Below, one piece after another: positions 10,601 to 22,457 of a DNA stretch of 64,000 nucleotides (positions within the stretch are counted from its first letter, which is position 1; every line of letters starts with the position of its first letter). The DNA is taken from NCBI GenBank assembly GCA_009731375.1, contig BJOX01000174.1, forward strand, positions 393,856 to 457,855, read 5' to 3'. The translations under genes were made by a program, and so were the position numbers. Origin of the DNA: Paulinella micropora. Taxonomy: Eukaryota > Cercozoa > Imbricatea > Euglyphida. The notes beneath the pieces are model-generated. The model searched no databases, was not told the origin of the DNA, and saw only the letters and a program-made list of their open reading frames with translations.

Positions 10601-13010
10601 AAGTCACTCTGCAGGTTCCATCCACTGCTGCTTGCCAGTAAAGTGGCGGAAGCTCATCGCACCAGTAAGCACCATCGGCCTGGCATTGTCCCCACTGCAT
10701 GACACCTGCAGGGATGGTCTGACCCGCGGAGCGATCAACCGGGGCGTCGTAGAGATAACTGAACGCTGCGCCGCCGAGGCTATTGGCCATGCAACCACAG
10801 CCTCTGTGTCTGCGTTCGTTACTAAATCCATCAGCAGCGAAGCCACACAACACCTGCACATGCACAAACACACAAATACACACAGTTGTTTTTTGCGAAA
10901 GTTTAAATTTGAAACACGCACGGCGTTAAGGTGGCATGGGGTATATACATGCATACATACATCAGACACATGCATACATTATCAGACATACACACATACG
11001 TACATACATAAATGCATACATACACTTTTGCACAGTGAAAACACAATGAATTGTGTGAATTTGATCCACTTGTTAGATACACGCACAAATGCAGACATAA
11101 GATAAAGTCCACAACGAAAAGTCTGCATGGATGGATTTGGACCTCTTCAACGTTCTCTACCACGAACAAGAATGTTGCAAGCTTATTCTTCTTGCTGCTC
11201 CAGACAGGTTCGATCCGGCCATGTGCTTTGGAAATAGCTGAATTCAACACAACAAGGCTCCAAGGGGCCTGTTGGATGTGTAAACCTTCTTCTGCGATGT
11301 CCACCCGACTTGATCTTGAGCTGCTGTCAATATTGATGGGCTCTGGAAAGCCTGTATAAGAAGTGGCGTGGACTAGGATTCCTAACTCGGCGATAGGGAG
11401 AGTGGAGGCATTGTCTAAATCGACTGCAAATGCTGTGTTCAGCCTCTCAGCGGTAACTATCCCTTGAGACTGTTGTGCAGGAGCAGAGTAAGAGAAGAAT
11501 TTCTTTTCTTCTCTTGATGATGAGACAAGTGGAAAGCGTAGAACCTCTAGTATTTTTTGGGCCACAAAAAAATTGTTGGTTGACATGTAATGTACAATTG
11601 AACCTTGTAGGATCTCTTCCGGCAAGGAGCTGTGTACAATCTCGAAAGTAGTTGCAATACATTCTGTGTACGTATCTTCATGGAAGGATGTCAATAGTAA
11701 ATAACGCAGTTGAGACGCGAACGCAACACGGTGATGATCAGAGAGGTGTTGCAGGGACAACACTGGCAGCATCTCATCCAGTGGACAGTCCAAAGCTCGA
11801 CTTTCTTGCAATATCATGGCGACCACTTTGGCCATCGTGCTAACGAGTTTTTGCTCCCACTTGATGTACTCAGTATGTTCTTCGTACAGACATGCAAACC
11901 CTGTTCTCAAGGCCTGCCACAGTGTTCCCAGTACGTCGTTAGTGTGACCATTGGAAGCCCTTTCGTACTCCTTTCCAGCCTTGTAGTAGCAATGGTTGCG
12001 GATGTCACTGGGCAGTGCTGTCAATTCTTGCTGGAAAACAATTGGTTCTGCCATCCAGGCCAATGTGTCGTTGTCATCCAACAATCGAGGTAAAAAATGA
12101 TCACAAGACCCAGTAGGGTTTCTTCGCACCATATCCAAGTAGCGTCTTGCACCTTCTCTAGAATACAACATGGCGGCCGACCCATATACGGTGGGATTCT
12201 TTCCATCCTTTACCATTCTCCTCAGTGAAGTGGAATATGTTTCTTCTATTGGTCTTTCCAGCAAGCGCACATCTCGCACAAATTTCTGTTCAAGCCAGAC
12301 AAAGTGAAAAGAACTTGGGTCTAGATCAAACACATCTTGTTTCAATCTCTTAATGGTATTAGCGGCATTTCTATCTGTGGGTGACACGTCATCTTCAAAC
12401 ACTAAGATGGAGCTATGGTTAGTGTTTTCAAGGAACTCATGAAGCACAGTCATGTGTGAATAGAGAGCTGCCACGATTTTTATGGGATCCCCGTAGCCTC
12501 CGTCATCACGAAATTCCAGAGGTGCTTGAATGTTTAAGACTTGTTGTCCATAACGGATCAAATCCTCTTTGCTCATGGAAGCACCATCCAATGCATCAAA
12601 CACTTGGATATGTAGACCCAATTCGGAGGCTATGCGCATCATGTGCTCACGGCGTTCAGGTTTGCGAGCAAGGTTGATGACTACTGCGTGTATGTTTGCC
12701 AGTGGTTGATGGCATTCTCTCATGTCATCTACCGTCATGATCACCACACCATCGGCCTACAAAAAAAAACACAACAACAAAGATGCATCATTACACAGAT
12801 CTAGAGCACTAGTTTTGTGGAGTACATGTGCAATCCATCTAACTGGTGACCAGTAGCAGCGGCAATATTAAATTAGCAATAATTTGGAGCAACAAATAGT
12901 TGTAGGTGGTAGCAGCATTACGTAATGGTAGCAGTAGTACCTAGTGGTATTAGTAGCTATATACATAGTAGTATATACGAAGTAGTATAACACATAACGT
13001 AGTAGTAGTT

Positions 13011-13043
<33 letters not shown>

Positions 13044-13425
13044 TATTCATAAGGTTCACATTGCAGAAAACATGCAGAGTACTGTAATGCAGAGGGCTCA
13101 GGCCCTATAGCTAGGAGATTTGAATACGTACCAAATCACCATCCAGCAAATGATGATCGTGATCAATGCTAGCTGCAGCTCCTGCAGCAGCTCCAGGCTT
13201 ATAGCCAGCTGTAGGCGTCGACACCGGGCTGTCAGGGCTGGTGATGTCTGCAACTCTAGTCCATCCAATCACTGTCGACAACACGGCCACCGACGCCAAA
13301 AGTATCAGATACACACACGTATGCGTACGTTTCTTAGGAACCTGGCGATCGTTGTAGCTTGTTGAATCAAGAGGGGGAGATGGGGAGGCATGCCGATGCC
13401 GCACATTGTGTGTGCGTGTGTCCAT
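6246..13425 (-). CDS. Fused GT25-GT25-GT49 type II membrane glycosyltransferase, five exons
   Basis: Gene model on the minus strand: exons 13425-13132, 12756-11143, 10853-10278, 9823-8456 and 7673-6246. Every exon length is divisible by three, every junction is phase 0, and all introns are GT-AG. It gives about 1759 aa. Order: short cytoplasmic tail, one signal-anchor helix, GT25 domain with an EDD metal motif, helical linker, Cys-rich unknown domain, second GT25 domain with an EDD motif, GT49 (LARGE/B4GAT1-like) domain with a DAD motif, Ser/Asn tail and TGA. From family knowledge such enzymes sit in Golgi or ER membranes and transfer sugars from nucleotide-sugar donors to glycoproteins; the actual donors and acceptors cannot be read here. 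The 620-bp duplicate at 7680-8299 falls in intron 4 and is probably an assembly artefact. The ATG is chosen because it is the only one that puts the anchor helix near the N-terminus. Confidence 0.8.
7680..8299. repeat. 620-bp direct duplicate abutting a 10-N gap
   Basis: 7680-8299 and 8310-8929 look identical and are separated only by ten N (8300-8309). The copy repeats the 3' part of glycosyltransferase exon 4 with its donor and intron 4. Identity plus a fixed-size gap points to two overlapping contig ends that were not merged. Confidence 0.85.
8456..9823 (-). CDS. Glycosyltransferase exon 4: repeat stem and second GT25 domain
   Basis: 456 codons; acceptor TGCACATAG, donor GTGCGT. The N-terminal half is a charged stem with five copies of DHFIDGVL. 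The C-terminal half is a GT25 domain: VVVVLFLEKEMERKQHM matches the family start, SLLLLEDDVQP the metal motif and GAGAMLYSQSAA the later conserved block. The first strand (VLFLEKE) departs from the usual INLxxR, so catalytic competence of this copy is less certain than for the first. Confidence 0.78.
9288..9545 (-). repeat. Coding minisatellite in glycosyltransferase exon 4
   Basis: Five copies of a 24-bp core encoding DHFIDGVL (starts near 9290, 9333, 9403, 9452 and 9491 on plus), with spacers of mixed length that keep the frame. Two copies share a longer flanking unit that includes QDQTSFPPL, so a higher-order duplication has occurred. Confidence 0.85.
10278..10853 (-). CDS. Glycosyltransferase exon 3: Cys-rich domain of unknown family
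   Basis: 192 codons; acceptor TGCATGTGCAG, donor GTCTGG. It has nine Cys, among them GCGC, QCQADGAYWC and QCGSSSC, then a charged helix and an aromatic segment (YDWTEIVVPYEHF). I do not recognise the fold. Paired cysteines suit a lumenal, disulphide-bonded module between the two GT25 domains. Phase 0 on both sides would allow it to be skipped or swapped without a frameshift. Confidence 0.7.
11143..12756 (-). CDS. Glycosyltransferase exon 2: first GT25 domain and linker
   Basis: 538 codons; acceptor TTTTTGTAG, donor GTCCAA. The GT25 (LPS glycosyltransferase family) start is clear in AVVINLARKPERREHM, then the DALDG motif about 30 residues on and the metal-binding ILVFEDDVSP. The domain covers about residues 20-250 of the exon. 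The rest is helical and then beta-like (GILVHATSYTGF region) and not recognised. GT25 enzymes include collagen galactosyltransferases and bacterial LPS enzymes. Confidence 0.8.
12993..13046. repeat. (TAG)n microsatellite in glycosyltransferase intron 1
   Basis: AGT/TAG repeats inside the intron between exons 1 and 2, continuing a looser TAGTA-rich stretch from 12900. No gene content. Confidence 0.8.
13132..13425 (-). CDS. Glycosyltransferase exon 1: cytoplasmic tail and signal anchor
   Basis: 98 codons. ATG at 13425. The basic tail of about 35 residues includes PKKRTH, then a hydrophobic helix (CVYLILLASVAVLSTVIGW), typical of type II Golgi enzymes. A Gly/Ala/Asp/His-rich stem follows. The donor GTACGT is at 13131. 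The upstream sequence runs into the gap at 13490, so an additional 5' exon cannot be excluded. Confidence 0.7.
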
Positions 13426-13489
13426 AAGAACTGCGCCGGCTGACCTGCAATGATATCGATGGCATGCAGGTGTTGGGCGGGGGGGAGGG

Positions 13490-14095
13490 NNNNNNNNNNN
13501 NNNNNNNNNNNNNNNNNNNNNNNNNNNNNNNNNNNNNNNNNNNNNNNNNNNNNNNNNNNNNNNNNNNNNNNNNNNNNNNNNNNNNNNNNNNNNNNNNNNN
13601 NNNNNNNNNNNNNNNNNNNNNNNNNNNNNNNNNNNNNNNNNNNNNNNNNNNNNNNNNNNNNNNNNNNNNNNNNNNNNNNNNNNNNNNNNNNNNNNNNNNN
13701 NNNNNNNNNNNNNNNNNNNNNNNNNNNNNNNNNNNNNNNNNNNNNNNNNNNNNNNNNNNNNNNNNNNNNNNNNNNNNNNNNNNNNNNNNNNNNNNNNNNN
13801 NNNNNNNNNNNNNNNNNNNNNNNNNNNNNNNNNNNNNNNNNNNNNNNNNNNNNNNNNNNNNNNNNNNNNNNNNNNNNNNNNNNNNNNNNNNNNNNNNNNN
13901 NNNNNNNNNNNNNNNNNNNNNNNNNNNNNNNNNNNNNNNNNNNNNNNNNNNNNNNNNNACACACACACACACACAGACACGCACACACACAGACACATAG
14001 ACACATACACACTCATACACTCAGACACACACCAAGAGAGAGAGAGAGAGAGAGACAGAGAGGGAGAGAGACAGAGAGGGAGAGAGACAGAGAGG

Positions 14096-14127
<32 letters not shown>

Positions 14128-14130
14128 GAG
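13490..14130. repeat. Gap followed by CA and GA arrays
   Basis: Ns at 13490-13958, then (CA)n with GACA variants to about 14030 and (GA)n to about 14130. This is the 5' flank of the glycosyltransferase gene, so its promoter region is not readable. Confidence 0.85.
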
Positions 14131-15047
14131 AGAACGATGGACAAACGGATAGATGGCAAGATAAATGAACACATAGATAAGCGAGTAAATAGATTCATAG
14201 ACATACAAACAGACAGACAGATAAATAGACAAACAGATAGTTACTTAGCGAGGCGCCAGCTAGATGAATAGGTACAAGAGTATGGCAAGTACAAGACACA
14301 TAAAGGCCTTGATTCATACAATAGGGTGGGCGGATGACGGTGAACAAAAACATTCATTTGACCATGGTCGATACATGGGTTTGAGATAACAGGTAAAATG
14401 AAGCAAAACAAACATGCATACAAAAGTGTACGATTGACTAGGCGAGCAAAACGATTTTTCTCATACATAACAATTTTCTGCGATGCGTGAAAACTGGTCA
14501 GCAAACGCAGTAGAAGGGGGTGAGGTGCTCCAAAGTCGACTAAAAGCCCATCAGGGAACTCAAAAAACGTTATAGACCGTGAAAATCAAGGGTTACAAGT
14601 GTATTTGCAAAGTCACTGGTGCTGACCAACCAGTGGCCAAGCAAAAGCTAACAAAAAATCAAACTAGTTATTATTTTTTCCACAATATGACATCACAAAC
14701 CATTCCAACTGTCACAACATTTACAGCTGATGTGGGCGCAGGTGTAAGGACCGATTAGCAAAGCAAAACAAGCCAAGAAAAAAATCGCCACTACACAAAA
14801 CTAAGAAATGCACTGTCGCGAAAGAGAGCAACTACCAGTCCTATATGATCTCACACTATTTCATGTCGAAAATTGGTTTTGCCATAGCGTTCACAAGTAA
14901 TCCGAGATTTCAAAAGCAACAACAAACAGCTCGATACTCTACAGATGATGAAAAGCACAAGACTTTACCGAAAAACATAAAAGTTTGGACAGATCAGCTA
15001 TTTGGGGGACAGGTATGGTGAAACAGTGAAATACACAGGCAACCATT
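14131..15047. other. Unique AT-rich sequence, no gene seen
   Basis: Degenerate GATA-like repeats to 14240, then unique sequence with no frame longer than about 90 codons and no recognisable motif. Confidence 0.5.
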
Positions 15048-15050
15048 AGA

Positions 15051-15095
<45 letters not shown>

Positions 15096-15303
15096 GCTAC
15101 TACTACTACTACTCTAACTATTACTACTACTCTAACTCTTACTACTACTACTACTACTCTAACTCTTACTACTACTACTACTACTACTGCTACTACTACT
15201 ACTACTACTCTAACTCTTACTACTACTACTACTACTACTACTACTCTAACTCTTACTACCACTACTACTACTACTCTAACTCTTACTACTACTACTACTA
15301 CTA

Positions 15304-15335
<32 letters not shown>

Positions 15336-15343
15336 CTAACTCT

Positions 15344-15381
<38 letters not shown>

Positions 15382-15773
15382 TTCTAACTCTTACTGCTAC
15401 TACTAATACTACTACTCTAACTCTTACTACTACTACTACTCTAACTCTTAGTACTACTACTACTACTACTGCTACTCTAATCTACTACTACTACTACTAC
15501 TACTACTCTAACTCTTACTACTACTACTACTACTACTACTACTATTACTACTACTACTCTAACTCTTACTACTACTACCACTACTACTACTACCACTCTA
15601 ACTCTAACTACTACTACTACTACTACTCTAACTCTTACTACTACTACTACTACTACCACTACTACTACTACTCTAACTCTTACTACTACTACTACTCTAA
15701 CTCTTACTACTACTACTACTACTACTCTAACTCTTACTACTACTACTTATACTACTACTACTACTCTAACTCT

Positions 15774-15815
<42 letters not shown>

Positions 15816-15884
15816 GACTACTACTACTACTACTACTACGACTACTACTACTCTAACTCTTACTACTACTACTACTCTAACTCT

Positions 15885-15922
<38 letters not shown>

Positions 15923-16040
15923 TAACTCTTGCTTTTACTACTCTTACTCTTACTACTACTACTACTACTATTACTACTACTACTACTACTACTCTAACTC
16001 TTACTACTACTACTACTACTACTACTCTAACTCTAACTCT

Positions 16041-16084
<44 letters not shown>

Positions 16085-16091
16085 TAACTCT

Positions 16092-16138
<47 letters not shown>

Positions 16139-16145
16139 TAACTCT

Positions 16146-16180
<35 letters not shown>

Positions 16181-16361
16181 TAACTCTTACTACCACTACT
16201 ACTACTACTCTAACTCTTACTACTACTACTACTACCACTACTACTACTACTACTACTCTAACTCTTACTACTACTACTACTACTACTATTCTAACTCTTA
16301 CTGCTACTACTAATACTACTACTCTAACTCTTACTACTACTACTACTACTCTAACTCTTAG

Positions 16362-16392
<31 letters not shown>

Positions 16393-16641
16393 GCTACTCT
16401 AATCTACTACTACTATTACTACTACTACTACTACTACTACTCTAACTCTTACTACTATAACTCTTACTACTACTACTACTACTATTACTATTACTACTAC
16501 TACTCTAACTCTTACTACTACTACCACTACTACTACTACTACTACCACTCTAACTCTAACTACTACTACTACTACTACTACTCTAACTCTTACTACTACT
16601 ACTACTACTCTAACTCTTACTACTACTACTACTCTAACTCT

Positions 16642-16685
<44 letters not shown>

Positions 16686-17100
16686 TAACTCTTACTACTA
16701 CTACTTATACTACTACTACTACTCTAACTCTTACTACTACTACTACTACTACGACTACTACGACTACTACTACTACTACTACTACTACTACGACTACTAC
16801 TACTACTACTACTACTACTCTAACTCTTACTACTACTACTACTACTACTACTACTCTAACTCTTGCTTTTACTACTCTTACTCTTACTACTACTACTACT
16901 ACTACTCTAACTCTTACTACTACTACTACTACTACTACTACTCTAACTCTTACTACTACTACTACTACCACTACTACTACTACTCTAACTCTTACTACTA
17001 CTACTCTAACTCTTACTACTACTACTACTACTACTACTCTAACTCTTACTACTACTACTACTCTAACTCTTACTACTACTACTACTACTACTCTAACTCT

Positions 17101-17176
<76 letters not shown>
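15048..17176. repeat. 2.1-kb compound (ACT)n satellite punctuated by CTAACTCTT
   Basis: Runs of ACT of 4 to 25 units are interrupted dozens of times by the same 9-12 base word (CTCTAACTCTTACT). The interruptions are nearly invariant although the run lengths vary, so whole compound units have been copied rather than single triplets. Valine/arginine frames on the minus strand are a by-product. Confidence 0.9.
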
Positions 17177-17177
<1 letters not shown>

Positions 17178-17440
17178 TAATTATATATATATATGTATAT
17201 ATATATGTACTTTAAATATGCTTTTGATAATAACTGAAATCAATTGTAATTAAATCTGCGCTGGAAAACAGTTGGTATCGGTTGTATCAATATATGGCTT
17301 AGGGAAATTTTGAAAAAAGGATATGGCAATTTTGAAGTGAAGTTAATTATCTTAATATTAGTGTTATTATTAATAAACCATATATATTTAGATTCTCCAT
17401 GATTAATTATAAAAGAAAAACAATGTATTAAGTGTTGTGA
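17177..17440. other. AT-rich spacer
   Basis: (AT)n with GTATATAT, then unique AT-rich sequence. Nothing recognised. Confidence 0.5.
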
Positions 17441-17680
17441 CGAAGTGAGTAAGTAAGTAAGTATAAGTAAGTACTAAGTAAGTAAGTAAGTAAGTAAGTA
17501 GGTAAGTAAGTAAGAAAGTGTAAGAAAGTGTAAGTAAGTAAGTAAGTAAGTAAGTAAGCAAGTAAGCAAGTAAGTATAAGTAAGTCACTAAAAAAGTAAA
17601 CAGGTAAGTAAGTAAGTAAGTACGTAAGTACGTAAGTAAGTACGTAAGTAAGTAAGCAAGTAAGTAAGTACAAATAAGTA

Positions 17681-17713
<33 letters not shown>

Positions 17714-17771
17714 GTAAGTAAGTATAAATAAGTAAGTAAGTAAGAAAGTAAGTAAAAGTATGTAAGTAAGC

Positions 17772-17802
<31 letters not shown>

Positions 17803-18142
17803 CAAGTAAGTATAAGTAAGTAAGTAAATAAGTAAATAAGTTAGTAAGTACAAATAAGTATAAGTAAGTATAAGCAAGCAAGCCAAGCCAACCCAAGCCA
17901 AGCCAAACCAAGCCAAGCCAAGGCAAGGCAAGGCAAGGAAGCAAGCAAGCAAGTAAGTAAGTAAGTAAGTAAGTAAGAAAGAAAATATAAGTAAGTATAA
18001 GTAACTATAAGTAAGTAAGTAAGTAAGTAAGTAAGTGTAAGTAAGTATAAATAAATAAGTAAGTAAGCAAGTAAGTAAGTAAGTAAATAAGTAAGTAAGT
18101 AAGTAAGTGTAAGTAAGTATAAATAAGTAAGTAAGTAAGAAA

Positions 18143-18183
<41 letters not shown>

Positions 18184-18224
18184 CAAGAAGTACAAGCAAG
18201 TACAAGTAAGTATAAGTAATAACA
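17441..18224. repeat. (GTAA)n tetranucleotide array
   Basis: About 780 bp of AAGT repeats with GTATAA and GCAAGC variants and a short CCAAG/GCAAG block at 17875-17950. Read on plus it is a reiteration of GTAAGT, the consensus 5' splice-site word. Confidence 0.9.
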
Positions 18225-18267
18225 ATAATAACAATAATAATAATAATAATAAGAGAGAGAATAATAG

Positions 18268-18532
18268 TGCTTCTCTGTCAATGGCTGATGCATTTCTGCA
18301 CATGCGCCTCCATCGTCTCACCCGTGAGGGGAGTACGAAGAATTGACGATAAGCTCTAATGACACCCCCGCAAGGGCAGTTCCAACACTTCCAGACGGGC
18401 CGGTATGTTCAATGAAAATACTGGTCCAGACGGATCGGTATGTACAATGAAAATACTGGTGGCACCGACGGGAATCGAACTGGCGACAGGGCCCAGATGG
18501 TAGAACTTGACCACTGGGCTATCACGGTGTCC
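18268..18532 (-). mobile_element. tRNA-derived SINE, full copy 1
   Basis: 265 bp, minus orientation. The 5' part is tRNA-like: GGACACC start, A box TAGCCCAGTGG, B box AGTTCGATTCC, then GGTGCCA. A unique body follows with two copies of a CCAGTATTTTCATTG-type sequence, then an end in AGAAGCA and an (ATT)n-type tail. (AAT)n also abuts the 5' side. It is nearly identical to the copies at 34573 and 45771. Confidence 0.9.
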
Positions 18533-18539
18533 AAAGAGA

Positions 18540-18586
<47 letters not shown>

Positions 18587-18709
18587 GTAATAATAATAAT
18601 AATAATAATATAATAGAGAGAGGAAAAAGAAGAAGAAGAAGAAGGAGAAGAAGAAGAGTAGAAAGAAGAGAAAGCAAGAGTAGGAGAGGAAAGAGGAGAG
18701 AGAGCGAGC

Positions 18710-18744
<35 letters not shown>

Positions 18745-18920
18745 AGAGAGAGAGAGAGCGAGTGAGAGAGAGAGAGAGAGAGAGAGATAGAGAGAGTCTG
18801 ACCGTCGTCGTCCTTGTCGTCTTCTTCTTTGCCACCTGTAAACGAGAGCAATATTAGGAAACAACTGGAAGAAGCTGGAAAAGAGAGAGAGCTCGAGAGA
18901 GAGAGAGAGAGAGAGAGCTC

Positions 18921-18951
<31 letters not shown>

Positions 18952-18967
18952 GGAGAGAGAGAGGGAG

Positions 18968-19006
<39 letters not shown>

Positions 19007-19045
19007 AAGAGAGAGAAAGAGAGAGAGAGAGAGAGAAACTATAAT
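18533..19045. repeat. (AAT)n and (GA)n arrays
   Basis: AAT repeats to about 18612, then GAA/GA repeats, a short unique island at 18800-18880, and GA again to 19043. Confidence 0.9.
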
Positions 19046-19258
19046 ATGATATTAATACTGAGCCGCTGAATACTCAGTGACTAATTGAATATCTTCCTTA
19101 ATACGCTCAACTAGTACTGAATAACTAGGTTTCCACCTTAGATAAAGGTATAACTTACTAGCTATACTTTTCACGTGGACGCGCGCGTACGTTCCCTGAG
19201 TCCAATTGTAAAATTGTTCTCAATAAAAACGAAGAAGAAGAAGAAGAAGAAGAAGAAG

Positions 19259-19291
<33 letters not shown>

Positions 19292-19588
19292 TCTAGAGAG
19301 AGAGAGAGAGAGGGAGAGAGAGAGAGCTGCCATGCTATCAAAAAGCTACCTAAGCGCGGACCAAAGGAAGGAATACGCAAATATTTTTTCTTTCTTTCTT
19401 TCTTCCTTCTTTTTCTGTTTTATCCCCCCCCTTTTTTTTTGTTTTTTTTTGGGGGGGGGGGGGGTTTATTGTCGTTGTTGTTGTTGTTCGTTGTTGTTCT
19501 TGTTGTTCGTTCCTGTCCGTCATTGTTGTTGTTGGTTGTTCGTCGTCGTCGTCGTGGTTGTTGTTACTGTTGTTGTTGTTGTTGTTAC

Positions 19589-19622
<34 letters not shown>

Positions 19623-20341
19623 ACTGTTGTTATTGTTGTTGTTACTGTTGTTGTTGTTGTTACTGTTGTTGTTGTTACTGTTGTTGTTGTTNNNNNNNNN
19701 NNNNNNNNNNNNNNNNNNNNNNNNNNNNNNNNNNNNNNNNNNNNNNNNNNNNNNNNNNNNNNNNNNNNNNNNNNNNNNNNNNNNNNNNNNNNNNNNNNNN
19801 NNNNNNNNNNNNNNNNNNNNNNNNNNNNNNNNNNNNNNNNNNNNNNNNNNNNNNNNNNNNNNNNNNNNNNNNNNNNNNNNNNNNNNNNNNNNNNNNNNNN
19901 NNNNNNNNNNNNNNNNNNNNNNNNNNNNNNNNNNNNNNNNNNNNNNNNNNNNNNNNNNNNNNNNNNNNNNNNNNNNNNNNNNNNNNNNNNNNNNNNNNNN
20001 NNNNNNNNNNNNNNNNNNNNNNNNNNNNNNNNNNNNNNNNNNNNNNNNNNNNNNNNNNNNNNNNNNNNNNNNNNNNNNNNNNNNNNNNNNNNNNNNNNNN
20101 NNNNNNNNNNNNNNNNNNNNNNNNNNNNNNNNNNNNNNNNNNNNNNNNNNNNNNNNNNNNNNNNNNNNNNNNNNNNNNNNNNNNNNNNNNNNNNNNNNNN
20201 NNNNNNNNNNNNNNNNNNNNNNNNNNNNNNNNNNNNNNNNNNNNNNNNNNNNNNNNNNNNNNNNNNNNNNNNNNNNNNNNNNNNNNNGAGAGAGAGAGAG
20301 AGAGAGAGAGAGAGTGAGAGAGAGAGAGAGAGGCGGGTCCC
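19046..20341. repeat. Unique island, GA/GAA and (TTG)n arrays around a gap
   Basis: A unique sequence at 19046-19235 shows no gene. Then come GAA/GA arrays, T- and G-homopolymers near 19430-19465, TTG repeats to 19691, Ns 19692-20287 and GA repeats to 20331. Confidence 0.85.
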
Positions 20342-20474
20342 TCCTGTCGAGCTATTTGGTAAAAATATAAATTTCTAGAATCTAGATCTTCCTCCTTACA
20401 ATCTTCAACTAGTTCCTAGATTTGTATCATTTTTGCCTAATAGTCAAACATGATAAAATGAATTCACCAGCCAG
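20342..20474 (+). repeat. Dispersed 133-bp repeat, copy 1
   Basis: From TCCTGTCGAG to ACCAGCCAG. A reverse-complement copy with a few mismatches lies at 53091-53224 inside rps16 intron 2. Here the left side is (GA)n; there the matching outer side is (CT)n. Family unknown. Confidence 0.85.
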
Positions 20475-20920
20475 GCGGGTGGAGAGGTAAGATAATCACG
20501 TATAATCTTGGGCTGGAACGATTTAAATTTGGCGCTTCTTGGTGAGTATTACCAAACGCGGGGCTCGGGTTTTTGCCAATATTTGGGGGTGGCTCGGATT
20601 TTTGCAAATATTTGGGGGTAAATAGGTTGGTATTATTTGCGGACAAAAAAGAGCGATTTTGGTGCCACCTATCACCATCAATCTTATGAAAAGCCACTCG
20701 TGAAATTCATAGGCGGGCTTGGAAAAAAATTCAGGAACTTTTTATTTCTTTTTATTTTTTGCCTCCAAAAAAGGTTATCTCCACTTTTGGGGGGTTGTTT
20801 CTTCAGCTTCAAAGTTTTTTTTGCATGGTAGTTCACACCTTGCGCTATTTTCTTTCCACCACACACTTTTCTATTTTCTTTCCCACAAAAAATACTTTTT
20901 GATTCCACTTACGCACTGTC
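20475..20920. other. Unique sequence with a 29-bp duplication
   Basis: A 29-bp unit starting GGCTCGG is present twice in tandem at about 20562-20621. No gene recognised. Confidence 0.5.
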
Positions 20921-20921
20921 G

Positions 20922-20960
<39 letters not shown>

Positions 20961-21281
20961 TGTGAGTGTGTGTGTGTGTGTGTCTGTGTGTGCGTCACTG
21001 TGTGTGTCTGTCTGCCTGTCTGTCTGTCTCTGTCTGTCTCTCTGTCTGTCTGTCTGTCTGTCCGTCTTTCTGTCTCACTGTCTCTCTGTCTCAGACTAGT
21101 ACTGTCTGTCCGTCTGTCTGTCTGTCTGTCTGTCTGTCTCAGACTCTGTCTCAGACTGTCCGTCTGTGCTGTCTGTCTGTGCTGTCTGTCTGTGCTGTCT
21201 GTCTGTTTGTCTGTCTGTTTGTCTGCTGCCTGCCTGTCTGTCTGTCTGCCTGTCTGTCTATGTGGGTGTGTGTGTGTGTGT

Positions 21282-21319
<38 letters not shown>

Positions 21320-21519
21320 TGTGTGTTTGTGTGTTTGTGTGTGTGTGTTTGTGTGTGTGTGTACATGTGTGTGTGTCTGTCTGTCTCTCTGTCTGCCTGT
21401 CTGTCTATGTGTGTGTGTGTTTGTGTGTATGTATGTACATATGTATGTACATATGTATGTGTATGTATGTATGTATGTATTTGTACATATGTATGTATGT
21501 ATATATGTATGTATGTATG

Positions 21520-21551
<32 letters not shown>

Positions 21552-21599
21552 TGTACATTGTACATATGTATGTATGTATGTATGTATGTCTAGTATGTC

Positions 21600-21631
<32 letters not shown>

Positions 21632-21850
21632 TGTATGTATGTATGTATGTATGTATGTATGTATGTATTATGTATGTGTATGTATGTATGTGTATGTATG
21701 TATGTATGTATGTATGTATGTATGCATGCATGTATGCATGCATGTATGTATGTATGTATGTATGCATGCATGTATGCATGCATGTATGTATGCATGTATG
21801 TATGTATATGTATGTATGCATGCATGTATATATGCATGTATATATGTATG

Positions 21851-21883
<33 letters not shown>

Positions 21884-22423
21884 GTTTATGTATCTATGTA
21901 CGTATGTATGTATGTGTATATATGTTTATGTATGTATGTATGTATGTATGTATGTAGGTATGTATGTATGTATGTATGTAGGTATGCAGGTATGTATGTA
22001 TGTATGTATGTATGTATGTATGTATGTATTTATGTATGTATGCATGCATGCATGCATGCATGTATGTATGTATGTATGTATGTATGTATGTATGTATGTA
22101 TGTATGTATGCATGTATGCATGTATGCATGTATGTACATTATGTATGTATGTATGTATGTACGTATGGATGTATGTATGTATGTATGTGTGTATGTATGT
22201 ATGTATGTATGTGTGTGTATGTATGTATGTGTATGTATGTATGTATGTATGTATGCATGCATGCATGCATGTATGTATGTTTGTATGTATGTATGTATGC
22301 ATGTTTGTATGTATGTGTGTATGCATGTACGCATGCAATGATGTATGTATGTATGTATGTATGTATGTATGTATGTCTTTATGTATGTGTATGTGTGTGT
22401 TTGTATGTATGTATGTATGTATG

Positions 22424-22457
<34 letters not shown>

